Source: Anaerolineales bacterium
GTDB lineage: Bacteria > Chloroflexota > Anaerolineae > Anaerolineales > Villigracilaceae
NCBI GenBank assembly: GCA_016789225.1
Contig: JAEURI010000103.1
Location: 1-47,226, forward strand
Length of the DNA: 47,226 bases
Direction: 5' to 3'
How positions within the stretch are numbered: the first letter of the stretch is position 1; every line of letters starts with the position of its first letter. Of the stretch, positions 14,852-24,290 are shown one piece after another. The translations under genes were made by a program, and so were the position numbers. The notes under the pieces are model-generated. The model was not told the origin of the DNA and did not search any database. It was given only the letters and a program-made list of their open reading frames with translations.

Positions 14852-17800
14852 ATGACAACTCATCCAGCGCCGATCACACCTGACTCAAAAAAAAGTAGAT
14901 TCAAGGGCAGCCTGACAGGGACTCTCGTACGGACACTCTTGGTCTTTACATTTATTCCTCTTGCCTTGATGGCAGGCACGGCTTATTTTCGTTCGCGCAC
15001 GCTTTTAAGGGATCAGGCCATTGCCCAGTCAGGCAGCCTGTTGACCAATCAGATCGAGTTGGTTAATCAGGGGATCAAGGCCAGGGAAGATACCCTAAAA
15101 AAACAATTCGAGGCTGAAGGCGCTTCGGTGTTGGTTGAGATGGCGTTGCACGCCAACCCGCAAAGCGATCAATTCCAGGATATCCGTAATAACTTCATCA
15201 AAACCCTGCTCGAAAAGGACGCATCAGGCAACCCGATCGCGTTCAACGAGTTTTTGTTGCTGGATAATAAAGGCGTTGTAAAGGTAGCGAGCAACGATGC
15301 CTGGCAGGGTCTTGTGATCGACCCTGACCTTCTTGATATCGAAGAAAGTCAGTCACTGGCGCTGTACGGCCTCTCCCCTATTTACGAGAACGAACTTATT
15401 CTTACTACAGCCGTAAACTATAAAACGGAACGCGGCTCCATTCTTGGAACATTGATCGGTATTACAGAAGGAGAAAATCTTCATCAGCTCCTTCGCCCTT
15501 TGAATGGTCTGGAATCGTATGCGGATATATATTTCATACTGGCAGACGAGCAATTTCTCGCAAGTGATACGAATGAAATCTATCAGCCAATCGAATTCGA
15601 AGACAATTCAAAAAGCAGGTTGGCATCTGAACTATCGAGGCTGATGACCCAAAGGGTTGAAAGCCCGGTGGCTCTCGATATTAATTTGCCAAACAAAGGA
15701 CAGGCACTGGCCCAATTGCAGTTCTTCCCCGGAATGCAAAGCGGTGTCGTCCTGGCCATCGATTCGTCAGCCGTGTATGGCCAGATCAACAGCCTTGTTC
15801 CTTTTACGATTTTTCTCGTTCTTGGCACTTTAGTAGCCATCGGGCTGGTTTTGCTATTGGGCACGAGAAGGGTTATCAGGCCATTGAAATCCCTCTCGGC
15901 GATAACAACAAAATTCGCCGAAGGAGATTGGAATCAGCGGGCAAATGTTCAAAGTAATGATGAGATCGGCCTGCTGGCAAATTCCTTCAACCAAATGGCA
16001 GACCAGCTTGGAGAAATCTATCACTCGCTGGAAAACAAAGTGGATGAACGGGCGCGCCAGATCCGCACGGCCGCGGAAGTGGCTCAAAGTATTACCACGA
16101 TTCCAGACCTGGATGCCATGCTCAACAAAACTGTTGAACTTCTTGTTCAACAATTCGATTTTTATCAGGCAAGCATCTTCATGGTCGATAAGGGTGGGAA
16201 GTTCGTCGACTTTAAGTCCGGCTACGGCTCAGCGACGAAAGGTCTGACCGAGAAAAAATACAGACTGGAAGTCGGATCCGCCTCCATTATCGGATGGGTT
16301 GTAGCGAACAATAAACCACGTATCGCCTCTGACGTTTCGGAAGACCCGCTTCATCTTGCGAATGAACTCCTCCCTGAAACGCGCTCGGAGGCCTGCGTCC
16401 CGATTTCATTGGGAAACCTGGTACTGGGCGTATTGGATATTCAAAGTACTCAGCCTGGGGCATTTAGTCCAGATGCCATCGTCATGCTCCAAACGCTTGC
16501 CAGTCAGATCGCTGCCGCCATTCAAACAACGGGCCTGCTGGAAACCACCCACATCAACTTTCAGGAACTTGAACGCCTCTTCCGGTCAAGCCGGATGATT
16601 GCAGAAGCCAATACAGAAGATGAAGTACTGCGCGTCAGCAGCCAGATACTGGGCATTGCTCCCTATCCTGTAATCTTATTTCACGTACAAAACAATCAAT
16701 TAAAAATCTTTTCAGGTGCAGACACAACCCGAAGCAGTTTTGATTTCAATATAATGAAAAAACAGTTTTCAATGGATGTTGAAGAACTCAATGTCTATTT
16801 GTCGCGCGGGTCCACCACGGCATCCGTCCTAGATGCAGCCCTGCCAAAAGCCTTGAAAAATGTTTTGCATGACCTTGAAATGACAAACGCAGCCTTTCTC
16901 CCTGTAAAAGGACGAAACCAGATCGATGCGATCATTATGATCGGGTCGAGGCAGCAGACACTTTCAAGCGCCACCCTGCAACCCTATGAGAACCTGGCAG
17001 ACCTGATTTCGATCGCTTTGCAAAAAGCAAGTGCCATCGCGCAAACGGACAAGCATGTGCGCGAAGTGGAAGCGCTCGCCTCGATCAATGAGTTGACCTC
17101 GTCCACATCAGACATTCAGGGCTTCTTCCGGGCATTGCTGGCAAAAATCCAGCAGATCATCGGTGATTACAACCTGATCGTGGCCCTTTACGACGAACGC
17201 ACCAATACCATCAGCATCCCATTCAGTTACGAGAACGGCCAGATATTGTCCATAAACCCCTTCCCGCTTGGGGAAGGCCTGACTTCCATTTTGATCCGTA
17301 CCCGTCAACCTTTGATGTTGGTAAAGGACACCGAACGAAAAGCAGCGGAGTTGGGAGCCAAGGTGGCGGGGAAACCGGCAAAATCATGGATGGGCACTCC
17401 CATGATGGTACAAGGCAATCCAATTGGGGCCCTGATCATCCAGGACACTGATCATGAGGGGGCCTTTGACGAAGATGACCTGAAATTCTTTATCACAGTT
17501 GCCAATCAGGTTGCAGGTGTGATCAATAGCGTGCATCTGCTGGATGAAAGCAATCAAAAGGCTGTTCAGGTTGAGGCGGCAGCAGAAATTGCGCGCGATA
17601 TCAGCGGTTCACTCGACCTGGATGAATTGTTATACAAAGCTGTGACTCTCATCCGGGAGCGATTTAATTTTTACCATGCCGCAATCTTCCTGCTTGACCT
17701 GCCCGGGGAATTCGCCATGATCCGTGAAGCGACTGGCGAAGCTGGCGCGCAGTTAAAACGGCAGGGACACAAGATCGGTGTGGGCTCAAAATCTATCGTC

Positions 17801-18730
17801 GGTTTCGTCAGTGGAAGAGGTGAATCGTTGGTGGTCGATGATACGAACAAAGATGCGACCTACTATGCCAATCCATTACTTCCAGATACCCGGGCAGAAG
17901 CCGCGATTCCATTGAGAGTTGGCGAACGCATCCTTGGAGTGCTGGATGTTCAAAGCACCATCCCTTATGTTTTCTCGGAAGACAACCTGCGAGGTTTACA
18001 GATTCTGGCAGATCAGCTTGCAGTGGCAGTTGCCAATACGGAATTGTTTGCTGAAACTCAGGAACACCTTTCCCAGCATCGCCTCCTGCACCATATCACC
18101 TCAACAGCCGCTTCAGGGACGACGTTGGAAGAGGCACTGGAAAGCGCAGTCAACGGCTTACAAGTGACCCTCGGCGGAGATCGTGTGATCATCTTGCTTG
18201 CCGATCGGGAAAGAAAGATCCTCGAAGTTAAAGCTTCAGTAGGTTATGCCGAAGATATTACTGGAATGAGGGTTGAGGCCGGAAAAGGAGTGACCGGCTG
18301 GGTTGCTTCACACCGACGTCCGTTACGGGTGCGGGATGTAAGCGAAGACCCACGTTACATTATGGTCAGTGCAAATACTCGTTCGGAACTGGCCGTTCCA
18401 CTCATCTACCGAAATGAGTTGCTGGGTGTTATCAATGTCGAAAGCGAACAAGTGGATGCCTACACCGAGAACGATGAGGAAATGTTGGGCACTCTTGGCG
18501 GCAGCCTGGCTGCGATTATCGCCAATGCCCGGTTGTTGGAGCAGATACGGGCCCAGTCGGAGCGTGAGCGGCTGGTCTATGAAATAACCGGAAAAATCCG
18601 CCGGTCCACAGATATTCAATCAATTCTCATGACCACAGCGAGCGAAATCTCAAGGGTTACCGGGGCCAGGTATACCAAGGTTCAGGTGAATCCAGTCAAT
18701 AAACCCGAATCTGGTGAGAAGCAGTCATGA
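14852..18730 (+). CDS. Membrane receptor with HAMP and five GAF domains, no output domain
   Basis: The 1292-residue protein begins with a membrane helix (about 26-46), an extracytoplasmic Cache-like sensor (about 47-310, containing FLLLDNKGVVKVASN), a second helix (about 315-337) and a HAMP domain (about 338-392). Five GAF domains follow at roughly 408-555, 570-730, 737-900, 907-1070 and 1071-1230. The fourth carries the cluster-typical motif NPLLPDTRAE..IPL. The end (about 1237-1283) is the short module ERERLVYEITGKIRRST...ILMTT, like the first helix of another GAF. No HisKA, HATPase, GGDEF or methyl-accepting region is seen. Ligands are unknown. The stop overlaps the next ATG (ATGA). Confidence 0.9.
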   Translation: MTTHPAPITPDSKKSRFKGSLTGTLVRTLLVFTFIPLALMAGTAYFRSRTLLRDQAIAQSGSLLTNQIELVNQGIKAREDTLKKQFEAEGASVLVEMALHANPQSDQFQDIRNNFIKTLLEKDASGNPIAFNEFLLLDNKGVVKVASNDAWQGLVIDPDLLDIEESQSLALYGLSPIYENELILTTAVNYKTERGSILGTLIGITEGENLHQLLRPLNGLESYADIYFILADEQFLASDTNEIYQPIEFEDNSKSRLASELSRLMTQRVESPVALDINLPNKGQALAQLQFFPGMQSGVVLAIDSSAVYGQINSLVPFTIFLVLGTLVAIGLVLLLGTRRVIRPLKSLSAITTKFAEGDWNQRANVQSNDEIGLLANSFNQMADQLGEIYHSLENKVDERARQIRTAAEVAQSITTIPDLDAMLNKTVELLVQQFDFYQASIFMVDKGGKFVDFKSGYGSATKGLTEKKYRLEVGSASIIGWVVANNKPRIASDVSEDPLHLANELLPETRSEACVPISLGNLVLGVLDIQSTQPGAFSPDAIVMLQTLASQIAAAIQTTGLLETTHINFQELERLFRSSRMIAEANTEDEVLRVSSQILGIAPYPVILFHVQNNQLKIFSGADTTRSSFDFNIMKKQFSMDVEELNVYLSRGSTTASVLDAALPKALKNVLHDLEMTNAAFLPVKGRNQIDAIIMIGSRQQTLSSATLQPYENLADLISIALQKASAIAQTDKHVREVEALASINELTSSTSDIQGFFRALLAKIQQIIGDYNLIVALYDERTNTISIPFSYENGQILSINPFPLGEGLTSILIRTRQPLMLVKDTERKAAELGAKVAGKPAKSWMGTPMMVQGNPIGALIIQDTDHEGAFDEDDLKFFITVANQVAGVINSVHLLDESNQKAVQVEAAAEIARDISGSLDLDELLYKAVTLIRERFNFYHAAIFLLDLPGEFAMIREATGEAGAQLKRQGHKIGVGSKSIVGFVSGRGESLVVDDTNKDATYYANPLLPDTRAEAAIPLRVGERILGVLDVQSTIPYVFSEDNLRGLQILADQLAVAVANTELFAETQEHLSQHRLLHHITSTAASGTTLEEALESAVNGLQVTLGGDRVIILLADRERKILEVKASVGYAEDITGMRVEAGKGVTGWVASHRRPLRVRDVSEDPRYIMVSANTRSELAVPLIYRNELLGVINVESEQVDAYTENDEEMLGTLGGSLAAIIANARLLEQIRAQSERERLVYEITGKIRRSTDIQSILMTTASEISRVTGARYTKVQVNPVNKPESGEKQS

Positions 18731-20316
18731 AGCGTATCATCAACAGGCTTAACCTTTTCAGCGCTGATAAAACCACCCAGGAGGTTTATCGACTTTGGCG
18801 TGAACGGTTCGTACTGCCATTGTTGTTTGGCGTCATGGTCTTTGGTGCAGTGGCTTTATACCCTGCTGTTTTGGCATCCAACAGTGTTACCGTCAACACC
18901 ATTTTCATTTCCACTTACCTCCTAATTGTTCTGGTGGCGGTTGTCAGGTTTTCGTATCTTATCCGCATCAGCGTATTTCTGTTAGGTATTTATGTGGTGG
19001 GTTTTAGTGAACTGATCACGCATGGCATTCTTGGTGATGGCCTGTTCTTCTTCCTTGCCGTTATCATTTTCTCAACCATGTTGCTCTCGCCCAGGGCAGG
19101 TGTGATCGCGATCGCTATTGATATTTTTACGTTTTTGGTCATGGGCTGGCTGATGCAAAGTGACCGAGTTATTCCCCTCAACCCAAACGCATCGCCTGCC
19201 CAAGTTGCGGATTGGATCAGTGCAAGCGCGGCTGTCATCATGTTTGGCGTTGTCATTATTATCGGCTTCCGACAACTTGAGCTCGAATTTGCCGGTGCCC
19301 AAAAGCAGATCGATGCTTCCGTCGATGCCCTGCGAGAGGAACGCAACAAACTGGAAGACCGAGTTCAGGAGCGCACCCTGCAACTGCGCCGCATCAATGA
19401 AGTTGGACGTGCTCTTGCCGCAATCCTCGACCCAAATGAACTGCTCACACGGGCAGCAAAACTCATTCAAAACGAATTTGATTTCTATTACACTGCCTTC
19501 TACATTCTCGATTCTACAGGCCAATGGGTGGAATTAAAAGAAGCCCAGGGTGAAGCCGGGAAGATACTGAAAGAAAACAAACATCGCCTGAATGTGGATG
19601 GTAAGAGCATCATTGCCCAGGCGATCCGAACGAAATCCACTCAGATTATTACGGATAGCAACCAGATACGCATCGATATGCCCCTTTTCCCGTACACCCG
19701 TTCCCTTATTGTCGTTCCTTTGGTTGTAGGGGATACGATTTTTGGTGTGCTTGAAATGCATGCCTCCAGGGAAAATGTCTTCCTGCCGCAGGATATGGAT
19801 GCCTACCAAAACATGGCAAATGGAATTGCAATCTCAATTGAGAACTCGCGTCTTTTCCAGGAGGCCCAACAAAGCATCACTGAAATGCAGGCAACCCAGC
19901 GCCAATATCTACAAGGCGCCTGGAGTTCATTGACCGCGCAAAAAGATCTTTATTATGCACTTGGTGATAGCGATCTCGCGGATAGTAATCCGATTGAAGT
20001 GCCGCTGGCCTTGAGAAACCAGATTATCGGCCAAATCGACCTGGCAAATACAACAGACTGGACAAACGAACAAAAGAGTCTGATCGAGGCGATCGCCGTT
20101 CAAGCCACTCTGGCGCTGGAAAACGCACGCCTCGTCGAGGAAAGCCAGTCTTCAGCCGCACAGGAACGCGTGGCGAACGAAATCATTTCAAAAATCTGGA
20201 CATCTGCGAACATGGATGGAATTCTTCAAACAACGGTCCGGGAACTGGGACGCAACCTGGAAGCCTCTGAAGTGGAAATCGAAATCTCAATGGACGGTCA
20301 GAATGACGAACAATGA
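18727..20316 (+). CDS. Six-helix membrane protein with GAF domains, no output domain
   Basis: The 529-residue protein has about six transmembrane helices between residues 29 and 180, then a charged coiled segment (EERNKLEDRVQERTLQL) of signalling-helix type. One full GAF domain occupies about 226-385 (FDFYYTAFYILD). A degenerate GAF-like half is at about 390-475 (VPLALRNQIIGQIDL ... ALENARLVEES), and the C-terminal ERVANEIISKIW module ends the protein. The membrane bundle could sense membrane state or small hydrophobic ligands; this is not demonstrable from sequence. Overlap with both neighbours (4 nt and 14 nt) indicates translational coupling. Confidence 0.88.
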   Translation: MKRIINRLNLFSADKTTQEVYRLWRERFVLPLLFGVMVFGAVALYPAVLASNSVTVNTIFISTYLLIVLVAVVRFSYLIRISVFLLGIYVVGFSELITHGILGDGLFFFLAVIIFSTMLLSPRAGVIAIAIDIFTFLVMGWLMQSDRVIPLNPNASPAQVADWISASAAVIMFGVVIIIGFRQLELEFAGAQKQIDASVDALREERNKLEDRVQERTLQLRRINEVGRALAAILDPNELLTRAAKLIQNEFDFYYTAFYILDSTGQWVELKEAQGEAGKILKENKHRLNVDGKSIIAQAIRTKSTQIITDSNQIRIDMPLFPYTRSLIVVPLVVGDTIFGVLEMHASRENVFLPQDMDAYQNMANGIAISIENSRLFQEAQQSITEMQATQRQYLQGAWSSLTAQKDLYYALGDSDLADSNPIEVPLALRNQIIGQIDLANTTDWTNEQKSLIEAIAVQATLALENARLVEESQSSAAQERVANEIISKIWTSANMDGILQTTVRELGRNLEASEVEIEISMDGQNDEQ

Positions 20317-21943
20317 CATCATCTCGTCCAATTTCGACCTAAAAACCTGGCGTGAGGGATTTGTCCTCAATGTCCTGCGCATTGCTTGCGTGCTCGGTAT
20401 TTTTCTCATTATCGTCTCTTTTCCGACAGCCACCATACGTGACCGGTTTCTTTTCATCGGCATGTATCTGGCGCTTATTGCGACCACGATCCTGAAAGTA
20501 CCCTATTCCTTACGTGCTTATCTGCTTTTGTTTGTAAATTTTGCAGTCGGCGTGAACGCGATCCTTGCATGGGGACCCTGGGCAGATGGAAGCATCTTTC
20601 TCCTGGCTGGTGTGGTCATGGCATCGTTGCTTCTCGATAACAAAACAGATATCCTGACTCTGACAGGAAGCATCATATTTACGCTTGTGATCGCATTATT
20701 ACAGTTAACCGGAAAATATCAAGTAACCTCACCCAGTGCACCTGCTATTGATATTGCGAGCTGGGCGGTTTACATTGCTGATTTCTCCATCGCCGGAATC
20801 GCCATCACGGCAGCCGCCAATCAATTAAAGAGAGCCTTTTCAAGGGTCGCCGAGCAAATGCAAAATGCATTCGAAGCGCTGAAAGTGGAAAGGACAAATC
20901 TCGAAGACAAGGTACTTGAACGAACCTCGGAACTCGAAACCCGTATGACACAACTTCGAGCCTCGGCCAACACAGCACGAATTGTCGCCGAAACCCGCGA
21001 GCTCAACGAACTGATGAAGATCGCAGCCAACCTGATCGCCGAAAGATTTGGATATTATCACGTCGGTCTGTATATATTGGATGAGCAAGGTAAGACCGCA
21101 TTCCTCCAAGCTGCATCCTCCGAGACAGGAAAATCCCTTATTGGTCAGGCCTTTCGGCTGGAAACAGACAAGAGAAATCCCATCACCTCCGCTGTGCAGC
21201 GTAACCAACCAGTAATCTCATCCGATTCTGACCGCAACACAAACTTCATTCAAGACTCATCCTTTCCGCTAACGCGCTCCAGAATGATCATGCCGCTAGC
21301 GGTCCGCGGACTTGTGATCGGGTATTTGGATATTCATTCCGACCAGCCAAGAGCCTTTGACTCACAGGATGCGGAAATCCTTCAAATTTTGGCGGACCTG
21401 ACCGCTATCTCTTTCGACAACGTCCGCCTCATTGACGAAACCCGATACCTACTCAATCAACTTGAGACCAATTCTTCCATTCAGACTCAACGAACTTGGT
21501 CCAAGCTGACCACCCGGCATCGACCGGCATTCTTATACACTCCTGCCGGTGTGCGGCCCATCTTTTCTCAGGAACATCAAGGCTCTTCGGATGGATTAAG
21601 GATTCCCATCACCCTGCATGGGCAGACCATTGGCACAATAAAACTGAGGCGAAAGGGCATCGCCACAGGATGGTCTGAACGGGAGCAGGTACTGGTCGAA
21701 AAGATCGCCGTCCAGGTTGGGCTGGCTCTAGAGAACAGCCGCCTCGTAGATGAAGCTCAGAAAAACGCTCTCCGCAACCAAATGATCGCGAACTTCTCCA
21801 CCTACGTTCGCGAAACCCTGGATATAGAATCCGTCATCCATACAGCGGCAACCGAATTACGCAATGTGTTCGACTTAAAGGAAGCCGAAATTCTCATTGG
21901 TGCTGCTAATTCCAATACTCCTGAACGACCGACGCCATCCTAG
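20303..21943 (+). CDS. Six-helix membrane protein with GAF domains, no output domain
   Basis: I start at the ATG at 20303, 14 nt inside the preceding gene, giving 546 residues; the frame is open further upstream but lies within the upstream coding region. Six hydrophobic helices (about residues 20-175) are followed by a coiled linker (EDKVLERTSEL). A GAF domain (FGYYHVGLYILDEQGK) comes next, then a GAF-like half (IPITLHGQTIGTIKL ... ALENSRLVDEA) and the terminal module with SVIHTAATEL. The GAF lacks the NNPxLPETRSE segment typical of later members and reads SFPLTRSRMIMPL instead. It is close in layout to the preceding gene and probably arose by tandem duplication. Confidence 0.87.
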   Translation: MTNNDIISSNFDLKTWREGFVLNVLRIACVLGIFLIIVSFPTATIRDRFLFIGMYLALIATTILKVPYSLRAYLLLFVNFAVGVNAILAWGPWADGSIFLLAGVVMASLLLDNKTDILTLTGSIIFTLVIALLQLTGKYQVTSPSAPAIDIASWAVYIADFSIAGIAITAAANQLKRAFSRVAEQMQNAFEALKVERTNLEDKVLERTSELETRMTQLRASANTARIVAETRELNELMKIAANLIAERFGYYHVGLYILDEQGKTAFLQAASSETGKSLIGQAFRLETDKRNPITSAVQRNQPVISSDSDRNTNFIQDSSFPLTRSRMIMPLAVRGLVIGYLDIHSDQPRAFDSQDAEILQILADLTAISFDNVRLIDETRYLLNQLETNSSIQTQRTWSKLTTRHRPAFLYTPAGVRPIFSQEHQGSSDGLRIPITLHGQTIGTIKLRRKGIATGWSEREQVLVEKIAVQVGLALENSRLVDEAQKNALRNQMIANFSTYVRETLDIESVIHTAATELRNVFDLKEAEILIGAANSNTPERPTPS

Positions 21944-21982
21944 GAACAAGCCGAAGAAGCTTGATCAATCGACCAACCAAAC

Positions 21983-24247
21983 ATGTTAACGAACAGCAGT
22001 TTAACCCCGGCAAAAAAAGGACGTCCACAAGGTTTCTCGTGGACGAAATTAAGCTATTCCCAAAAATTCGCCATTATTACATTGATTTTCACCTTATCGT
22101 TACTCGCCTTTGTCCCGCTTGCCTATGAACAAGTGGTGCGCATCGACAGGTATGGGTATAAAGAAGCCGACGGGAACCTGTATCTGCGCAGTCTCTGGGA
22201 GTTAACAGGAAGTTTGCAAAACTACTACAACCAGGATGCGAAACTCCAAAACGGAGAAGTCACCCAGCAAGAGGTCGAAGTTTCCAAAGATCAGGTGACA
22301 GCAGATATACAAACGTTAAGCGCTGTTGAAAGTGCGACGGGCACCCTTGCAGATCCCATCACCGCCAGCGAACTGTCTGGCATCTGGAACGAAAGTCAAT
22401 CGACAAACAATATTTTCCCATTGCTTGAAAGAGTCTCCGAAGCGACATTAAACGTTGGCGACGAATCATTTCTTATTTTGGACCCTGACCTGGACACCTA
22501 TTACCTCATGGATTCTGTCTTGCTCAAGTTACCTGAGAACAGAGATCTGGCATTCAAAATAAAGCTGCTTTCAGACCAGGCCGCCAAGAATAACGAACTG
22601 AATATCACTGAAGAAAATGAATTGCGTAATCATATTAATGCCACTGCTGGAAATCTAAACAACATAGAGCGTGGGCTTGCCGTGGCATCCGAAGATAACA
22701 CAAACCAGGTGGTCTCCTCCACAACAATCGCCGCGTTCAATAAGTACCGCGATAGTGCAAATGCGTACACAGAAGCAATTCAACAAGCTTTAATCGAGAG
22801 TACTTTCTCAGAAAATACCCAGGAGTTGGACAGGCTATATACACAGGCCAATATTGCCGAATCCGATTTTTATTCGTCAGCTTCTGAAGCGCTGGAGCGC
22901 GGGATACAAAATCGCATCCGCATCCTCATGAGCCGATTGGTAACTTATGTTTTGGTGTCTGTATTCGGTATTGTGATAGCGTTTATCATCGGCAACCAGC
23001 TCGTGAAATCCATTAGTGAGCCACTCTCGCGAACCATAGCAGCGGCAGAACAGCTTGCATCCGGAAACGTGACCGTCCGTATCACCAACCTTTCCGACGA
23101 CGAGGCTGGAAAGGTTATGCAAGCCTTCAACAGACTTGCCGAAGAAGTCGAAGCAAATCAGAACATCATGAAACAACGCAGCGATGATCTGACGGACAAA
23201 ACCCTAAAGCTTGAAACCATTGCCAAGGTGGCCCGACAAATCACATCACTACGTGACCTTTCTTCCGTGCTTTCAACATCCACAAACCTTATCCACGAGA
23301 ATTTCGGCTATTACCATGTAGGCATATTCCTTTTGGATGAGCGTAAGGAATATGCGCTCCTGGCTGCGACAAATAGCGAAGGCGGGAGAAAAATGATCGA
23401 GGAAAACTATCAACTGAAAGTGGGTGAAACCGGCATTGTAGGGCATGTGGCCGAGTCCCTCCAGGCGCGTATAGCGCTCGATGTGGGTAAAGATGCGGTC
23501 TTTTTCAACAACCCTTATCTGCCAGAGACCCGTTCAGAACTGGCTCTGCCTCTGGTGGTCAGCGGTCAAATCCTTGGAGTGCTGGATGTTCAAAGCACAA
23601 AACCGGGAGCCTTCAATAGCGAGGACACTGCAATCCTTCAAATTCTGGCCGAACAACTCGCTGTGGCAATCCAGAATGCAAACCTGTTCAGCGAAAAAGA
23701 AAGAGCACTTGAAGCGTCCCGCGTAACCTATGGCCAATTAAGCCGTGAAGCATGGAGCAAGATCCTGCGTAACCAGGCAAGGGTCGGGTTTATCGCCACT
23801 CCCCCGGCCACGGTTCAAACCCAACCACAAAGTATCGAACCAAGCATTTCCAAGGCGATCGAAACCGGGGATCTGATCCTGGGTAGTGACGGGCTGACCA
23901 TCAGTGTGCCTGTTAAGATCCGCGGACAGGTGATCGGCGCGATCCGGTTGAAAAAGTCTGAGATCGCCGAAGCCTGGACACAGGATGAAACCAATCTTGC
24001 CATTGCACTGGCCGACCAGTTGAGCGGTGCAATGGAAAGCGCCCGCCTATACCGCGAGTCTCAACAGCGTGCAGCCCGTGAGGCGCTTGTTTCGGATATT
24101 TCAGCGCGCATGAATGCAACTTCCAACATGGAAGCGATCCTCCGCGAAACGGTGCAGGAACTCGGTGCGGTGATCGGGAACGCTTCGGTGACATTCCAAT
24201 TGTTGAATGACACCAATGGGCAGAAACAGGTTGAAGGTCTGCAATGA
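21983..24247 (+). CDS. Helical-bundle sensor, HAMP and GAF receptor, no output domain
   Basis: The 754-residue protein has a membrane helix at about 29-48. A large extracytoplasmic all-helical sensor (about 49-312, with LDPDLDTYYLMDS) resembles bundle-type sensors of methyl-accepting proteins. A second helix (about 315-337) leads to HAMP (about 337-392, ISEPLSRTIAAAEQLASGN). GAF 1 is at about 415-570, carrying GYYHVGIFLLDE and NNPYLPETRSE. A shorter GAF-like region (VPVKIRGQVIGAIRL) and the terminal module (REALVSDISARM) follow. The 39-nt gap upstream has no Shine-Dalgarno sequence. This is the only helical-bundle input in the series. Confidence 0.89.
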   Translation: MLTNSSLTPAKKGRPQGFSWTKLSYSQKFAIITLIFTLSLLAFVPLAYEQVVRIDRYGYKEADGNLYLRSLWELTGSLQNYYNQDAKLQNGEVTQQEVEVSKDQVTADIQTLSAVESATGTLADPITASELSGIWNESQSTNNIFPLLERVSEATLNVGDESFLILDPDLDTYYLMDSVLLKLPENRDLAFKIKLLSDQAAKNNELNITEENELRNHINATAGNLNNIERGLAVASEDNTNQVVSSTTIAAFNKYRDSANAYTEAIQQALIESTFSENTQELDRLYTQANIAESDFYSSASEALERGIQNRIRILMSRLVTYVLVSVFGIVIAFIIGNQLVKSISEPLSRTIAAAEQLASGNVTVRITNLSDDEAGKVMQAFNRLAEEVEANQNIMKQRSDDLTDKTLKLETIAKVARQITSLRDLSSVLSTSTNLIHENFGYYHVGIFLLDERKEYALLAATNSEGGRKMIEENYQLKVGETGIVGHVAESLQARIALDVGKDAVFFNNPYLPETRSELALPLVVSGQILGVLDVQSTKPGAFNSEDTAILQILAEQLAVAIQNANLFSEKERALEASRVTYGQLSREAWSKILRNQARVGFIATPPATVQTQPQSIEPSISKAIETGDLILGSDGLTISVPVKIRGQVIGAIRLKKSEIAEAWTQDETNLAIALADQLSGAMESARLYRESQQRAAREALVSDISARMNATSNMEAILRETVQELGAVIGNASVTFQLLNDTNGQKQVEGLQ

Positions 24248-24290
24248 AGCGCAGAGATTCCCTTGAGCGATTGAGTCGAGAGATTTCATA

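Noticed and set aside
18560..18700. C-terminal ERxxxEIT module of the receptors as a possible HisKA dimerisation domain
   Set aside because: There is no HE.RTPL-type phospho-acceptor histidine and no HATPase domain after it in any of the eleven proteins.
23200..23720. GAF domains as bilin-binding photoreceptors (phytochrome or cyanobacteriochrome)
   Set aside because: The conserved chromophore-binding cysteine and flanking His are not seen; the repeated motif is NNPxLPETRSE instead, and no bilin synthesis gene is nearby.
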